NCBI GenBank assembly: GCA_947586055.1
Contig: CANPXL010000003.1
Span: 1-64,000 of the forward strand
DNA length: 64,000 nt
Direction: 5' to 3'
Source of the DNA: an uncultured Acetatifactor sp.
Lineage (GTDB): Bacteria; Bacillota; Clostridia; Lachnospirales; Lachnospiraceae
Shown here: in pieces, positions 45,221 through 53,539 of the stretch
Numbering within the stretch: the stretch's first letter is position 1
Layout of the letters: every line of letters starts with the position of its first letter
Notes under the pieces: model-generated
The model's input: only the letters and a program-made list of their open reading frames with translations
What the model was told of the DNA's origin: nothing
Database searches by the model: none
Translations under genes and position numbers: made by a program

Positions 45221-46576
45221 TTACAGTATGCTGGAGAAAACATTGTACAGAGACAAACCGGAATAGACATGCAGAAATAAAAGGAACCAGCTGAAAAGCA
45301 AATAGGCGGCGTGTTTTACGCCGGATTTCTGACGCAGGGTGGAGAGCGTCAGTCTGCACACGCTTACTGTAAAAAATATTGTCATGCCCGCCATCATGCA
45401 CCAGGAAAAATTACCTGCGTCTTTCCGGCTTCCGGATTCGGCAAGCACAGAAAATTCCAGTACCCCCATCATATAGCCCAGTACGCTGAGCCGTCCTTCC
45501 ACAGTCTCATAAAAGTAACCGAGATTTGTCAGAAGCATCCAGATCGGAAAGAACATGCCGAGCAAAATGGACGTCGGAACGTCGTATGAAAAGAAATGCC
45601 AGACTTCCAGGGGCTTGGTCAGGATGACGGAAGTGCCCTGCTCCTTACCGAAGAAAAACAGAGCCGTATACTCCGTCAGGATATAAGCGCAGCTGGGAAG
45701 GGCGGCGACGGCAAGCCGCCAGGCCGCGCTCCAAACGGCTTTTACGGACGGCGTCTTTTTCACCGCGGCCTTCAGGAGGTCGAGAAGCACCATGATGATA
45801 CCGGCGGGAAGCAGCATATACATAAAAGTCGGTTTTGCCAATACGGAAAAGAAGGAAAAAAGACCGAACCAAAAATATTGTTTTCCGCCTTTGAAAAACA
45901 GGGCTTTTTGATTGCGGTAACTTCTTATGATGTCGATTCCCGCCATCATTGCCAGCAGACCGAACCCCTTGCAGGCCGTATGGGTGGGATTATGCAGGGG
46001 ATTTGGCGTAAACTGTCCCGTATAACCGTCGGCATACCATCTCATGATCAGCGGCCCTGCAAAGGAGAGCAGCGATGCGCCGAAGGAAGCCAGTCCCAGT
46101 CTTTGCTGACCGGTGTAGGCTGAAATAAGCGAACAGAGAAACCATGCCGTAACCGCAAAGGAAAATACGCCGAACAGGGCGAAGGTCAGCGACGCGGCTT
46201 CCTCAAGGGGAATATGGATCCTGGATTGAAAGAATTTGACGATCAGGTGCCACAGCATATGCGGAACCCGGAGCCATGTCTTAAAAAACACTTCCGGCTT
46301 CAGATAAAATTCCAGAGCAAATTTAGCGTGCGCCTTCATGTCCTGCAGGCCTTCCGCAGTGCAGAAAGCATAAGCGATCTGATAGTACAGGAGAAAGACC
46401 AGCGCGGCCAGCCCGGCGCAGACGATAAAAGAAAACTGCGGAGAGGATGGGGGGCCTTGCACATAATGCGACTCAGAAGGATCCTTCCTGCTTTCTCTGA
46501 AACGGTCTGTCAGTTTGTTTGTCCTTTTTTTTATCATGTCTATTTCTGTTCCCACCGTTTTTTGTCTGCTTTCCAT
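45221..46576 (-). CDS. Polytopic membrane protein, GT-C-like
   Basis: 451 residues: a cytosolic basic N terminus of about 45 residues, then about ten membrane helices. An outside loop has WYADGYTGQFTPNPLHNPTH. No family recognised with confidence; size and neighbours suggest a glycan transferase. It is the only minus-strand gene of the locus and has its own strong promoter. The start could also be Met14 (46537). Confidence 0.55.
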   Translation of the reverse strand: MESRQKTVGTEIDMIKKRTNKLTDRFRESRKDPSESHYVQGPPSSPQFSFIVCAGLAALVFLLYYQIAYAFCTAEGLQDMKAHAKFALEFYLKPEVFFKTWLRVPHMLWHLIVKFFQSRIHIPLEEAASLTFALFGVFSFAVTAWFLCSLISAYTGQQRLGLASFGASLLSFAGPLIMRWYADGYTGQFTPNPLHNPTHTACKGFGLLAMMAGIDIIRSYRNQKALFFKGGKQYFWFGLFSFFSVLAKPTFMYMLLPAGIIMVLLDLLKAAVKKTPSVKAVWSAAWRLAVAALPSCAYILTEYTALFFFGKEQGTSVILTKPLEVWHFFSYDVPTSILLGMFFPIWMLLTNLGYFYETVEGRLSVLGYMMGVLEFSVLAESGSRKDAGNFSWCMMAGMTIFFTVSVCRLTLSTLRQKSGVKHAAYLLFSWFLLFLHVYSGLSLYNVFSSIL

Positions 46577-46629
46577 CCGCCGGCAGGAATGAAATCATGT
46601 CTGCCGGACCGTGGAAACGACATACTACA

Positions 46630-46658
46630 AATATAAAATAATTTATATATTCTGTCAA
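46630..46658 (-). promoter_or_regulatory. Promoter of the minus-strand membrane protein
   Basis: On the minus strand a perfect TTGACA and a TATATT are separated by 17 bp, 54 bp before the start codon. Confidence 0.75.
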
Positions 46659-46674
46659 CATGGAAAACAGATGC

Positions 46675-46703
46675 TTGACTTTCCGGATTCGGTATTTTAT
46701 GCT
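46675..46703 (+). promoter_or_regulatory. Promoter of the 46777 gene
   Basis: TTGACT (46675-46680), 17 bp, TATGCT (46698-46703). It is back-to-back with the minus-strand promoter; a short direct repeat (CAGTCTCAGT twice) follows at about 46729-46748. Confidence 0.7.
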
Positions 46704-46776
46704 TTATATATTATGAACGGAATTTCAGTCTCAGTCAGTCTCAGCCGGACGGCAGGCTGAAACGTGAGGAACAGAT

Positions 46777-48447
46777 ATGTCAAAACGTGCGAAACTGTTT
46801 TTTTCTGTTTTTCTTGCTTTCTTATACAGCATTGCGGATATGATAGCGGGGCCCATGGCTGTAGAACGGGAGAAAAGCTTCGACCGGTCGCGGATTCTGC
46901 CTTTTCTCCTGTGTTTTCTGCTCTGCTGCGTGATTAATTTTGCTGTTTTTTCCGTGATACCCAAGCTGCGCCTGCGGATCAAAGACGGGCGGATTTCCAG
47001 GCGTCTTGAAAGAATTGGGGACCGCAGGTTTTTTCTGGCGGTCTGGGCTCTTATTTTTGTTTCCTGGATACCGGCTTATCTCGTCTTATACCCCGGCGTC
47101 CTGTCTTACGATATGATATCGCAGGTGGACAGCGCGTTGAACGGAATCACGAACAATCACCATCCCGTCCTGCATACATGGCTCATACGGCTCTTTATGA
47201 AACTGGGAGATGCCTGTTTCTCCGGTTACGAATCCGGAATTGGTCTGTTGTCGCTGCTGCAGATGGTGCTTTTGAGTTATGCCCTTGCCCGCCTGGTTTT
47301 TTTGCTGAAGAAAAAGAAGGTCCCGATGCTGGTGGTTATAGCCACGGCCCTGCTTTCGGCGGGATGGTTCATGAATGCCTGCCTGTCTGTGACGATGATA
47401 AAGGACTGCCTGCACGCTGCTTTTCTTGTATTGTTTGTCTGTCATTTTGCGGAAATTGCAACGAATCCATCGAAATATTGTCTGCGGAAGCGAAATCTGA
47501 TCTTTTTCCCGATTATCAGCTTCCTGATGTGTGCGTTCAGAAATAACGGCATTCACATTTATATCTTCTGTTTTGCGGCGCTGTTTCTGCTGAGGTTGTC
47601 CCGGGTCAGGGGGGGTAAAAAACATATTGCCCTCGCAGCGGCGGTTCTGGCTCCGATTTTGATGTACGGAATCTATACCGGGCCTGTTTTTGACGCACTT
47701 GACATCGCGCCCACCGAGACGCGGGAAGCGCTGAGCGTGCCGATCCAGCAGCTGCAGAGTGTCGCTGTCAACAGGGAGGACAAACTGACAGACGCACAGC
47801 TGAAAAAAATGAAATATTATATCGACGATCTGGAGTGGATGAGCGCGAAGCCCCGTGAATACGAACCTTTCTGCGCAGATTACGCCAAAAGCTGCTTCTA
47901 TTCCGAACATTATGACGAAGATCCCATCGCTTTCTGGAAATTTTATCTGCAGATCGGGAAGCAGTTCCCAAAAGAATACGCGGCGGCTTTTCTGTCCAAT
48001 ACGCTGGGATATTGGTATCCCGGTTTTTATGCGTATTCGTATGTTATGTACGACAATTATGCGCCGGAAGTGTTTCCGGTACCGCTGGAACGCAAAAGTA
48101 TATGGAACTGGGAAATCCTGAAGAAGTATTATGAAAGTGTATGCAGTTCGGATTTCTGGCGGAGAACTCCTGTTTTGAGGCTGTTTTTTGTCCCGGGATT
48201 TTCGCTTTGGTTTCTGCTCTATGCGATGGCGCTGGCATGGGAAAAAAGAAATTATTTTACAAGGGTGTTTCCTCTTTTTTTACCGTTGATTGCCCAATAT
48301 GGCATCATGATCCTTTCTCCGATGTCATCGTTTCGTTATTCCTGGCCGTTTTATCTGATGCTGCCGCTTGCTTTTGCGGCTGTCTGGGGAGACACACAGC
48401 CGCAGACAGTAAACGCCGGGCAGGAGCAGGCGGATCCGACAGCATAG
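46777..48447 (+). CDS. DUF6020-like polytopic membrane protein
   Basis: 556 residues with about 12 membrane helices and a soluble stretch at about 310-410. Residues around YLVLYPGVLSYDMISQVDSALNG and NNHHPVLHTWLIRLFM match the DUF6020 pattern as I know it. Such proteins are common in clostridial glycan loci and resemble GT-C enzymes, with an acidic residue in the first long loop. Function unknown. Confidence 0.65.
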   Translation: MSKRAKLFFSVFLAFLYSIADMIAGPMAVEREKSFDRSRILPFLLCFLLCCVINFAVFSVIPKLRLRIKDGRISRRLERIGDRRFFLAVWALIFVSWIPAYLVLYPGVLSYDMISQVDSALNGITNNHHPVLHTWLIRLFMKLGDACFSGYESGIGLLSLLQMVLLSYALARLVFLLKKKKVPMLVVIATALLSAGWFMNACLSVTMIKDCLHAAFLVLFVCHFAEIATNPSKYCLRKRNLIFFPIISFLMCAFRNNGIHIYIFCFAALFLLRLSRVRGGKKHIALAAAVLAPILMYGIYTGPVFDALDIAPTETREALSVPIQQLQSVAVNREDKLTDAQLKKMKYYIDDLEWMSAKPREYEPFCADYAKSCFYSEHYDEDPIAFWKFYLQIGKQFPKEYAAAFLSNTLGYWYPGFYAYSYVMYDNYAPEVFPVPLERKSIWNWEILKKYYESVCSSDFWRRTPVLRLFFVPGFSLWFLLYAMALAWEKRNYFTRVFPLFLPLIAQYGIMILSPMSSFRYSWPFYLMLPLAFAAVWGDTQPQTVNAGQEQADPTA

Positions 48448-48457
48448 GGGAGGATTG

Positions 48458-50080
48458 ATGAAAATGAAATTTACGGCTTTAGAGAAAAAGACGAATCGCT
48501 GGTATGTTCCGGCGCTGGTACTTGTCATGCTCACCGCGGTGACCCTGCGCGTTGTGGGCGCAGGGTGGGGAATGCCGCATGGAAATCTGCACCCGGATGA
48601 GGGGCTGGTTTTTGAACAGGCTTATCAGTGCGCTCTGAACCACAATTTTGAGGTGCATGATTACTATCGGCCCAATCATGTTTCCATTAAGTTGAATACC
48701 CTTTTGTATATCGGCATACAGGAATTGTATTTTGCACCTCAGGGGCTCCATGATTTCGCCCTGAACTACAGGGAACACTTTGCGCTGTTTACTACCGCGT
48801 CCCGTGTTCTGACCGCCCTGTTTGGCGTGGGGGTAGTTATTTTTGCGTATCTTATCGCTCTTTTCCAGGGCAGGAAACAGGCCCTGTTTGCGGCCCTGCT
48901 GTTTGCGGTCTTTCCCGCGTTTATTGAACATTCTCATTATATCACGCCGGACATGCCGCTTTTGTTTTTCTTAATGGCTGTGCTATGGGCGGCGCTTTGT
49001 TATCAAAGAAAACCGTCTGTGGCATGGATTTTCTGGATGTCTTTCTTTACGGCGCTGGCTTTCTGCGAGAAATATCCGGGGGCTTACGGCTGTGTGATTA
49101 TAGCTGCGGCCATAGGCATCACTCATATCAGAAAACCGATCCGGATCATAAAGGACGGGCTTTTGGCGATTCTGTTTTTTGTGCTTGGGATCCTGGCTGT
49201 TTCACCAGTGCTTCTGGTCGATTTCAGGACGGTTCTTGAGGCAATGGAAGCGCAAAATCATTCGTATCATCTGGGAGCGGACGGGCTCAATTTTTGGGAG
49301 ACTCTGCTTTTTTATATAAAAACCACAGCGGCTCACCTGGGACTGCTTCTGACGGCAGGCAGTATATATGGGCTTGTGAAATCTTTTTTGAAAAATGCAA
49401 GGCAGACGCTCCTTTTATTGACTTTCGGCACATATATCATACCCATTTCCATGCTGAGCCTTCACTGGGAACGTTATTGCCTGCCGATATATGCCACGGG
49501 ACTTTTATTTGGGACTATGGGGATGTTTTATATTCTGGAGGATGCAGGGAAATTATTGAAAAAAGCGTCCGTTGTCTTCCGGATTGCAGGGCCTGTATTT
49601 TTACTGCTGCCGGTATGCAGTCTGCTGGCAGGAGCCATTGCGTTCTGCGGGAGATTTCTTGCGCCGGACAGCCGGATCCTGCTTCAGGATGTGTTTGCGG
49701 GAATTGGCGTAACCGCTGAAAATACTGTTTACGACTGCAACACGCCTTTAGACCCGGGTGGATATTACGGTGCGTTTTCCAACTTTGAGGACGGAGATCC
49801 GTATCAGTTTAAATATGGCGCTTTGCCGACGTTCGTAATGACGTCGTCGGCGCAGCGGGATCTTTTCCTGCAGGCTGACCCTGAAATATACGGAGGGGAG
49901 GCGGACTTTTACAGGCGACTGGATGAGCAGTGTCCATTGGTCTTTCTTTACCCGGTGGAGATGCCGGAATGTCATTTCCTGGAACTGCAGAATATCTGGT
50001 ATTCGGCGAGAAGCGTCTACAGATATATGCGTGGGGCGGCGGCCGGCTATGAGATCCGTCTCTATCAGCTGCATCCGTAA
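48458..50080 (+). CDS. GT39/PMT-like GT-C glycosyltransferase
   Basis: About 540 residues with 10-12 membrane helices. The first outside loop has the Asp-Glu catalytic signature in GNLHPDEGLVFEQA, and the following HYITPDMPLLFFLM matches the PMT/ArnT group. It should transfer a sugar from a polyprenyl-phosphate donor to an external acceptor. AGGGGAGG lies 4 bp before ATG 48458 and 10 bp before a second ATG (48464), so either may be used. It is the last gene before spoIIID. Confidence 0.78.
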   Translation: MKMKFTALEKKTNRWYVPALVLVMLTAVTLRVVGAGWGMPHGNLHPDEGLVFEQAYQCALNHNFEVHDYYRPNHVSIKLNTLLYIGIQELYFAPQGLHDFALNYREHFALFTTASRVLTALFGVGVVIFAYLIALFQGRKQALFAALLFAVFPAFIEHSHYITPDMPLLFFLMAVLWAALCYQRKPSVAWIFWMSFFTALAFCEKYPGAYGCVIIAAAIGITHIRKPIRIIKDGLLAILFFVLGILAVSPVLLVDFRTVLEAMEAQNHSYHLGADGLNFWETLLFYIKTTAAHLGLLLTAGSIYGLVKSFLKNARQTLLLLTFGTYIIPISMLSLHWERYCLPIYATGLLFGTMGMFYILEDAGKLLKKASVVFRIAGPVFLLLPVCSLLAGAIAFCGRFLAPDSRILLQDVFAGIGVTAENTVYDCNTPLDPGGYYGAFSNFEDGDPYQFKYGALPTFVMTSSAQRDLFLQADPEIYGGEADFYRRLDEQCPLVFLYPVEMPECHFLELQNIWYSARSVYRYMRGAAAGYEIRLYQLHP

Positions 50081-50165
50081 CCGTCGTTTTCGGAACATAC
50101 GGCAATGGATCCGGCTGTTTTGAACCTGTCCGACAAACGATGCCGTCGGCCTGAGGTTTTATGCG

Positions 50166-50193
50166 CATATCTCGCTCCGACTCTTCATAAGAT
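50166..50193 (+). promoter_or_regulatory. Candidate SigE-type promoter of spoIIID
   Basis: CATATC (50166-50171) and CATAAGAT (50186-50193) resemble the -35 and -10 of mother-cell SigE promoters, with a spacer near the usual length. A small hairpin AGATGT/ACATCT (50190-50205) follows. The assignment leans on the known SigE control of spoIIID. Confidence 0.4.
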
Positions 50194-50220
50194 GTAAAAA
50201 ACATCTGTAAGGGTATTCCT

Positions 50221-50352
50221 ATGAAAGAATATATCGAGGAGCGCGCCGTAAACATTGCGAATTACATTATCGACAGCAATGCTACGGTCCGGCAGACGGC
50301 GAAAGCCTTCGGAGTGAGCAAGAGTACGGTACATACGGTTGTAACGAATTAG
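50221..50352 (+). CDS. spoIIID: spoIIID, 5' part (interrupted gene)
   Basis: Codons 1-38 of the mother-cell sporulation regulator SpoIIID (MKEYIEERAVNIANYIIDSN, then RQTAKAFGVSKSTVH, the helix-turn-helix). After His38 the frame runs into element sequence (TVVTN, stop at 50350-50352), giving a 43-residue product that lacks the second, basic DNA-binding region. AAGGG lies 7 bp before the ATG. The missing half is intact at 55903-56058, and joining the GTACATA cores restores 87 codons in frame. Confidence 0.93.
   Translation: MKEYIEERAVNIANYIIDSNATVRQTAKAFGVSKSTVHTVVTN
50324..50345 (+). other. attL of the spoIIID element
   Basis: Left junction. Chromosomal GTACGGTA is followed by the central CA (50332-50333) and the element half site TACGGTTGT. 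The 7-bp core GTACATA (50329-50335) is identical to that at 55903-55909. Confidence 0.85.
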
Positions 50353-50535
50353 AACGGCTGGAAGGGAAGGCTGGTTGGGCGGTGAAGTAGAGAAGTGCGC
50401 CCCGCCACGGTTGAAAGCAAAATAGAAAAGGTTATTTTTGATATGCCTGTTGCATTTTTGAAACTCAGGCATTGCTTATAATTCGGTCAATGGCTGCAAC
50501 TGCTAAATATATATTATCCATCAAATAAAACGATA

Positions 50536-50562
50536 GTCAGGCAGTTCCTGTCAACTGTCTGA
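50536..50562 (-). terminator. Terminator of the tyrosine recombinase gene
   Basis: GTCAGGCAGTT pairs with AACTGTCTGAC around CCTGTC; on the minus strand a TTTT run follows. The 222 bp between the truncated spoIIID stop and the recombinase contain no other gene that I can support. Confidence 0.6.
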
Positions 50563-50575
50563 CCATCTTATGCGT

Positions 50576-51496
50576 CTATATGTGAAAATTCTTTCTCGGA
50601 TGCTTTTCTGTCAGGATGTTTCGTTGCTTTGATATTGCCACATGGGTATAAATTTCCGTGATATTAATGGAACTGTGTCCCAGCATTTCCTGAATATAAC
50701 GTATATCCACATCTGCTTCCAGCAGGCTGGTGGCGAAGGTGTGGCGGAACATGTGTGGAGTAATATGCAATTCTATTGCGGCAAGAGAGGTATATTTGTT
50801 TATCATTCTACGGACGCATTGATCGGATAATGCGCGGCCGTCCTGGTTTACGAAAAAGAAATTATTTTCCTGAATCTGCGGCAGAAATTCTCTTTTATAA
50901 TTTTCCAAAGCATGCATCACATCCTCATTTCCAATTTGCAGCCGACGTTCTTTGTCGCCCTTTCCATATATCAAAATGCTCTGATCCTGTAAATTGACAT
51001 CCTCTTTTTTGAGAGAACACAGTTCGGAAATCCTGATTCCTGTGGCAAAAAGCAGTTCGATTACGGCAGCGTCCCTTAATGCATTTTTTCGCTGGAATGT
51101 TGTCGGCGCTTCCCGGCACTGCCTGTATATAGTCGATAAAAGCGTTTCAACCGTATGTAAAGGAATGATCCTTGGCAACGTGATCGGCTCACGGAATTTT
51201 AACTGCATTTTATTAAAAGGATTTTTGTCAACGAGATCCCTGTATTCAAAATAGTGAAAAAGCGCCTTTACGGAAGCCAGTTTTCTCTTAACCGTTTTTG
51301 CTTTGTAATGGTGGTGCAGGGAAGAGATATAGTCCTCTAATACGGCAACGTCAATTTCTGAAAGGCTGGAAACCGAAATGCTGCCTATAAACTGGTTCAG
51401 GTCGATCCGGTAGGCTTTTAACGTTTTGCGGTCAAGTCTCTTTTGATTTTTACAGTAGTCTAAATAATGCTCCGTGAGTGTTTCCAAGTTGTCCAT
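50576..51496 (-). CDS. Tyrosine recombinase (XerC/D-like)
   Basis: 306 residues: an N-terminal SAM-like core-binding domain (about 5-95) and a catalytic domain with Arg155 (ATGIRISELC), the HxxR box (His248, Arg251 in HMFRHTFATSLL), His274 (MLGHSS) and the nucleophile Tyr283 (ITEIYTHV). All catalytic residues are present. AAGGAGAG precedes the start at 51496. It faces attL and is read away from the rest of the element. The serine recombinase is the better candidate for the spoIIID sites, so this enzyme may be a passenger or act on other sites. Confidence 0.9.
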   Translation of the reverse strand: MDNLETLTEHYLDYCKNQKRLDRKTLKAYRIDLNQFIGSISVSSLSEIDVAVLEDYISSLHHHYKAKTVKRKLASVKALFHYFEYRDLVDKNPFNKMQLKFREPITLPRIIPLHTVETLLSTIYRQCREAPTTFQRKNALRDAAVIELLFATGIRISELCSLKKEDVNLQDQSILIYGKGDKERRLQIGNEDVMHALENYKREFLPQIQENNFFFVNQDGRALSDQCVRRMINKYTSLAAIELHITPHMFRHTFATSLLEADVDIRYIQEMLGHSSINITEIYTHVAISKQRNILTEKHPRKNFHI

Positions 51497-51691
51497 TTTT
51501 ATCTCTCCTTCATTGTTTGGTTTGGCAGACTTTATGGATGTGCCATATAAATACATTAGCAGGCCTGTATTTTGAGTAAAGCGGAAAATGATAAATTTTA
51601 AGGCAGGCAGGGCTGGATTTAAAACAAGATATCAAAAGCGGATATCGTTTAAATGCAGCGCAGGCGGGTTGGCGCATCCGAGAAAAAAACA

Positions 51692-51719
51692 TTGACAAAG
51701 CAATATGGGGGGGTAAAAT
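51692..51719 (+). promoter_or_regulatory. Strong promoter inside the element
   Basis: A perfect TTGACA (51692-51697) and TAAAAT (51714-51719), 16 bp apart. It reads toward the terminator at 51886-51920 and the first small-protein gene. The 505 bp between the recombinase and that gene hold no other supported gene; one 18-codon frame (51811-51867) is too short to call. Confidence 0.65.
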
Positions 51720-51885
51720 ATAAAAAATAAAGGGAACGTTGTATGAAAAAGTAGAACGCAGAAGAGCAATAGAAGGCAGAACCTTTACTTTGACATGGGC
51801 AGGACAGTAAATGGGAGAATATTTTGTGAATGACCTCATTAAGGTAAACAGTGATCAGATGAACTGACACGGCGAAGGGACGGTC

Positions 51886-51920
51886 GCAGGCTTATGGGAA
51901 AAGTCTGCGGCTGTTTTTTT
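51886..51920 (+). terminator. Terminator or attenuator before the first small-protein gene
   Basis: GCAGGCTT pairs with AAGTCTGC (one mismatch) and is followed by a run of seven T. It would end a transcript of about 195 nt from the promoter at 51692-51719, which could be a small RNA or an attenuated leader. Confidence 0.65.
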
Positions 51921-52001
51921 AATTAAAAAAACAGTTAATAATTTCAGCCCGGTTTTCATAGAATGGACAAAGACCATAAGGGCAGGGAGGTGCTCTCCCC
52001 T

Positions 52002-52199
52002 GTGAGCGATTTTTTCCATGAAAAAAAGAGAAAGCTGAATTATACGATACATAATCCGAATACGGTGGAAGAAACGGTCAAGGTGCTGGTGGAGGTTTTT
52101 GTGCAGGCGAATATGGGGAAGGTGGAAAAGAAGTTAAACGAGGTAATTGAAATGACGGAAAGATTTGGACAGTCTGAAGCTATAGCGGTTGAGTTATAA
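52002..52199 (+). CDS. Small element protein, paralog A
   Basis: 65 residues from a GTG 9 bp after AGGGAGGTG. Its core KKRKLNYTIHNPNTVE, then a helix (VLVEVFVQANMGKVEKKLNE), is shared with paralog B at 53249-53437. The leader ATAGAATGGACAAAG (about 51956-51970) is also duplicated. No family recognised. Small basic-start proteins beside large serine recombinases can be directionality factors, but nothing here proves that. Confidence 0.6.
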   Translation: MSDFFHEKKRKLNYTIHNPNTVEETVKVLVEVFVQANMGKVEKKLNEVIEMTERFGQSEAIAVEL

Positions 52200-52370
52200 A
52201 TTGCAGATAAAAACGATTGTATCAGATGTGTAAGGTCATCAAAAAACGAAGAGAATTTCCGGTGCTCTTTTTGTTTTTGATATTGTGAAGCGGAAAGATT
52301 GAGGGTATAATTTAATCAGTGATATATAGATAAATCCATGAAAAGGGACAGATTCAGGAGGTATTCCGCA

Positions 52371-52694
52371 ATGTTATCCGAGGAAATGAGAGAAGAATTG
52401 GTGCGTGGATTGACAGATATCTTTCAAAATAATATTTCTATGATCATTTTATATGGTTCGGCGGCAAGGAATGAAGCAACGCTCGAGAGTGATGTTGCGA
52501 TCATTGTGAAAGATTCGATGGACAATGATACAAAAAGTCGCTTCGTCAGATGGGTTGCCTATATGGATCTCCGTTATGAAAGAGTATTTTCCATTGTGGA
52601 TATACAAGAAAGCAATCTAATGAAATGGGAAAAGGTACTGCCGTTTTATCAGAATATTCGTAAGGAGGGAATCGTCCTATGGAAGGCAGCTTAA
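52371..52694 (+). CDS. Degenerate MNT-domain nucleotidyltransferase
   Basis: 107 residues of the minimal nucleotidyltransferase fold. The motif GSX10DXD is present only in part: Gly29-Ser30 and Asp41 remain, but the second Asp is Ala43, so nucleotidyl transfer is probably lost. AGGAGG precedes ATG 52371. It overlaps a truncated HEPN start codon region, so this was once an MntA/HepT-like pair. Confidence 0.7.
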   Translation: MLSEEMREELVRGLTDIFQNNISMIILYGSAARNEATLESDVAIIVKDSMDNDTKSRFVRWVAYMDLRYERVFSIVDIQESNLMKWEKVLPFYQNIRKEGIVLWKAA

Positions 52695-52753
52695 AAGAGT
52701 TATCAGAATATCGCATGGCGAGAGCAAAAGAAATATATATTATGGATATTTGA
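52679..52753 (+). pseudogene. Remnant of a HEPN-domain gene
   Basis: Twenty-four codons (MEGSLKELSEYRMARAKEIY...) that look like the beginning of a HEPN protein, overlapping the MNT gene by 16 bp as toxin-antitoxin genes do, and then stopped by TGA. The rest of the HEPN domain is not found downstream. Confidence 0.6.
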
Positions 52754-53124
52754 ATGATTGAGAGTGCAGGTTTTGTTCGTATGGATGATAAGTTGACCAG
52801 TCAAATAGATATTATTGGATAAAGGATTTGTGAAACTCTGTCTGTGGACGCTCACAGGCAATGCTTGTCATTTTGTCTGTGTATATACGTAAGCAGTGCT
52901 TGCTGGGTGGAGAAAAATTTTCTTGATATGTGTATTGTGATATGACTTTAAGTATGTTGCTGTATAGATATACTGAGAAGTTAATTAATGTTGTAATTTA
53001 ATTGAGCGCTATGGAGTTACAGGAGACAATGGATTATCTGTGCTGAGCATAGCGACCGTAGAATAATAATTATATATAACACAGCGATAGGGCATTGACA
53101 GACTTGTGGAAACAGGTTTATTTG
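52754..53124 (+). other. AT-rich stretch without a supported gene
   Basis: I see no coding frame with a ribosome site. A TTGACA occurs at 53094-53099 but lacks a convincing -10. Short inexact repeats (GCAATGCTTG, GCAGTGCTTG at about 52859 and 52891) are present. It probably is debris between the two gene pairs. Confidence 0.5.
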
Positions 53125-53152
53125 ATGCTCTTTTTTATTATGAGCATTTTTT
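53125..53152 (+). terminator. Terminator before the second small-protein gene
   Basis: ATGCTC (53125-53130) pairs with GAGCAT (53142-53147), followed by TTTTTT. Like the first small-protein gene, this one is preceded by a terminator-like hairpin. Confidence 0.6.
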
Positions 53153-53248
53153 AAGTATATTGCACGGCCAGAGACATTTCTGATAATATTTTCAGATTGA
53201 TTCTCATAGAATGGACAAAGGTTATTAAGAGGGGAGGTGTGTCCCACT

Positions 53249-53437
53249 GTGCAAACTTTCTATGAGAAAACATTTTCTGAGAAAAAGAGAAAACTGAATT
53301 ATATCATACATAATCCAAACACAGTGGAGTATACTGCCCCAATGCTGCTGGATATATTGTTGCAGGTCAATGAGAAAAAGGTGGAGAGAAAGCTGCGGGA
53401 GATGGCGGGGGAGCATAATAAATTTTTGATTGTATAG
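53249..53437 (+). CDS. Small element protein, paralog B
   Basis: 62 residues from a GTG after GAGGGGAGGTG, placed as in paralog A. It shares KKRKLNYIIHNPNTVE, the following helix and the leader ATAGAATGGACAAAG (about 53206-53220). The two genes and leaders therefore arose by duplication inside the element. No known family. Confidence 0.6.
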   Translation: MQTFYEKTFSEKKRKLNYIIHNPNTVEYTAPMLLDILLQVNEKKVERKLREMAGEHNKFLIV

Positions 53438-53539
53438 TATCGGAACTTAAGGTAGAATAATGATATAGAGTTGATTTTGAATAGTTATGGAACGTCCATA
53501 GGATTTGCTTATGAAGATTGGAAAGGAAACTGGCAGTAT

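Noticed and set aside
51510..51870. Minus-strand frames of 73-109 codons in the element
   Set aside because: AT-rich sequence with hydrophobic low-complexity translation, no ribosome site, and overlap with a strong plus-strand promoter.
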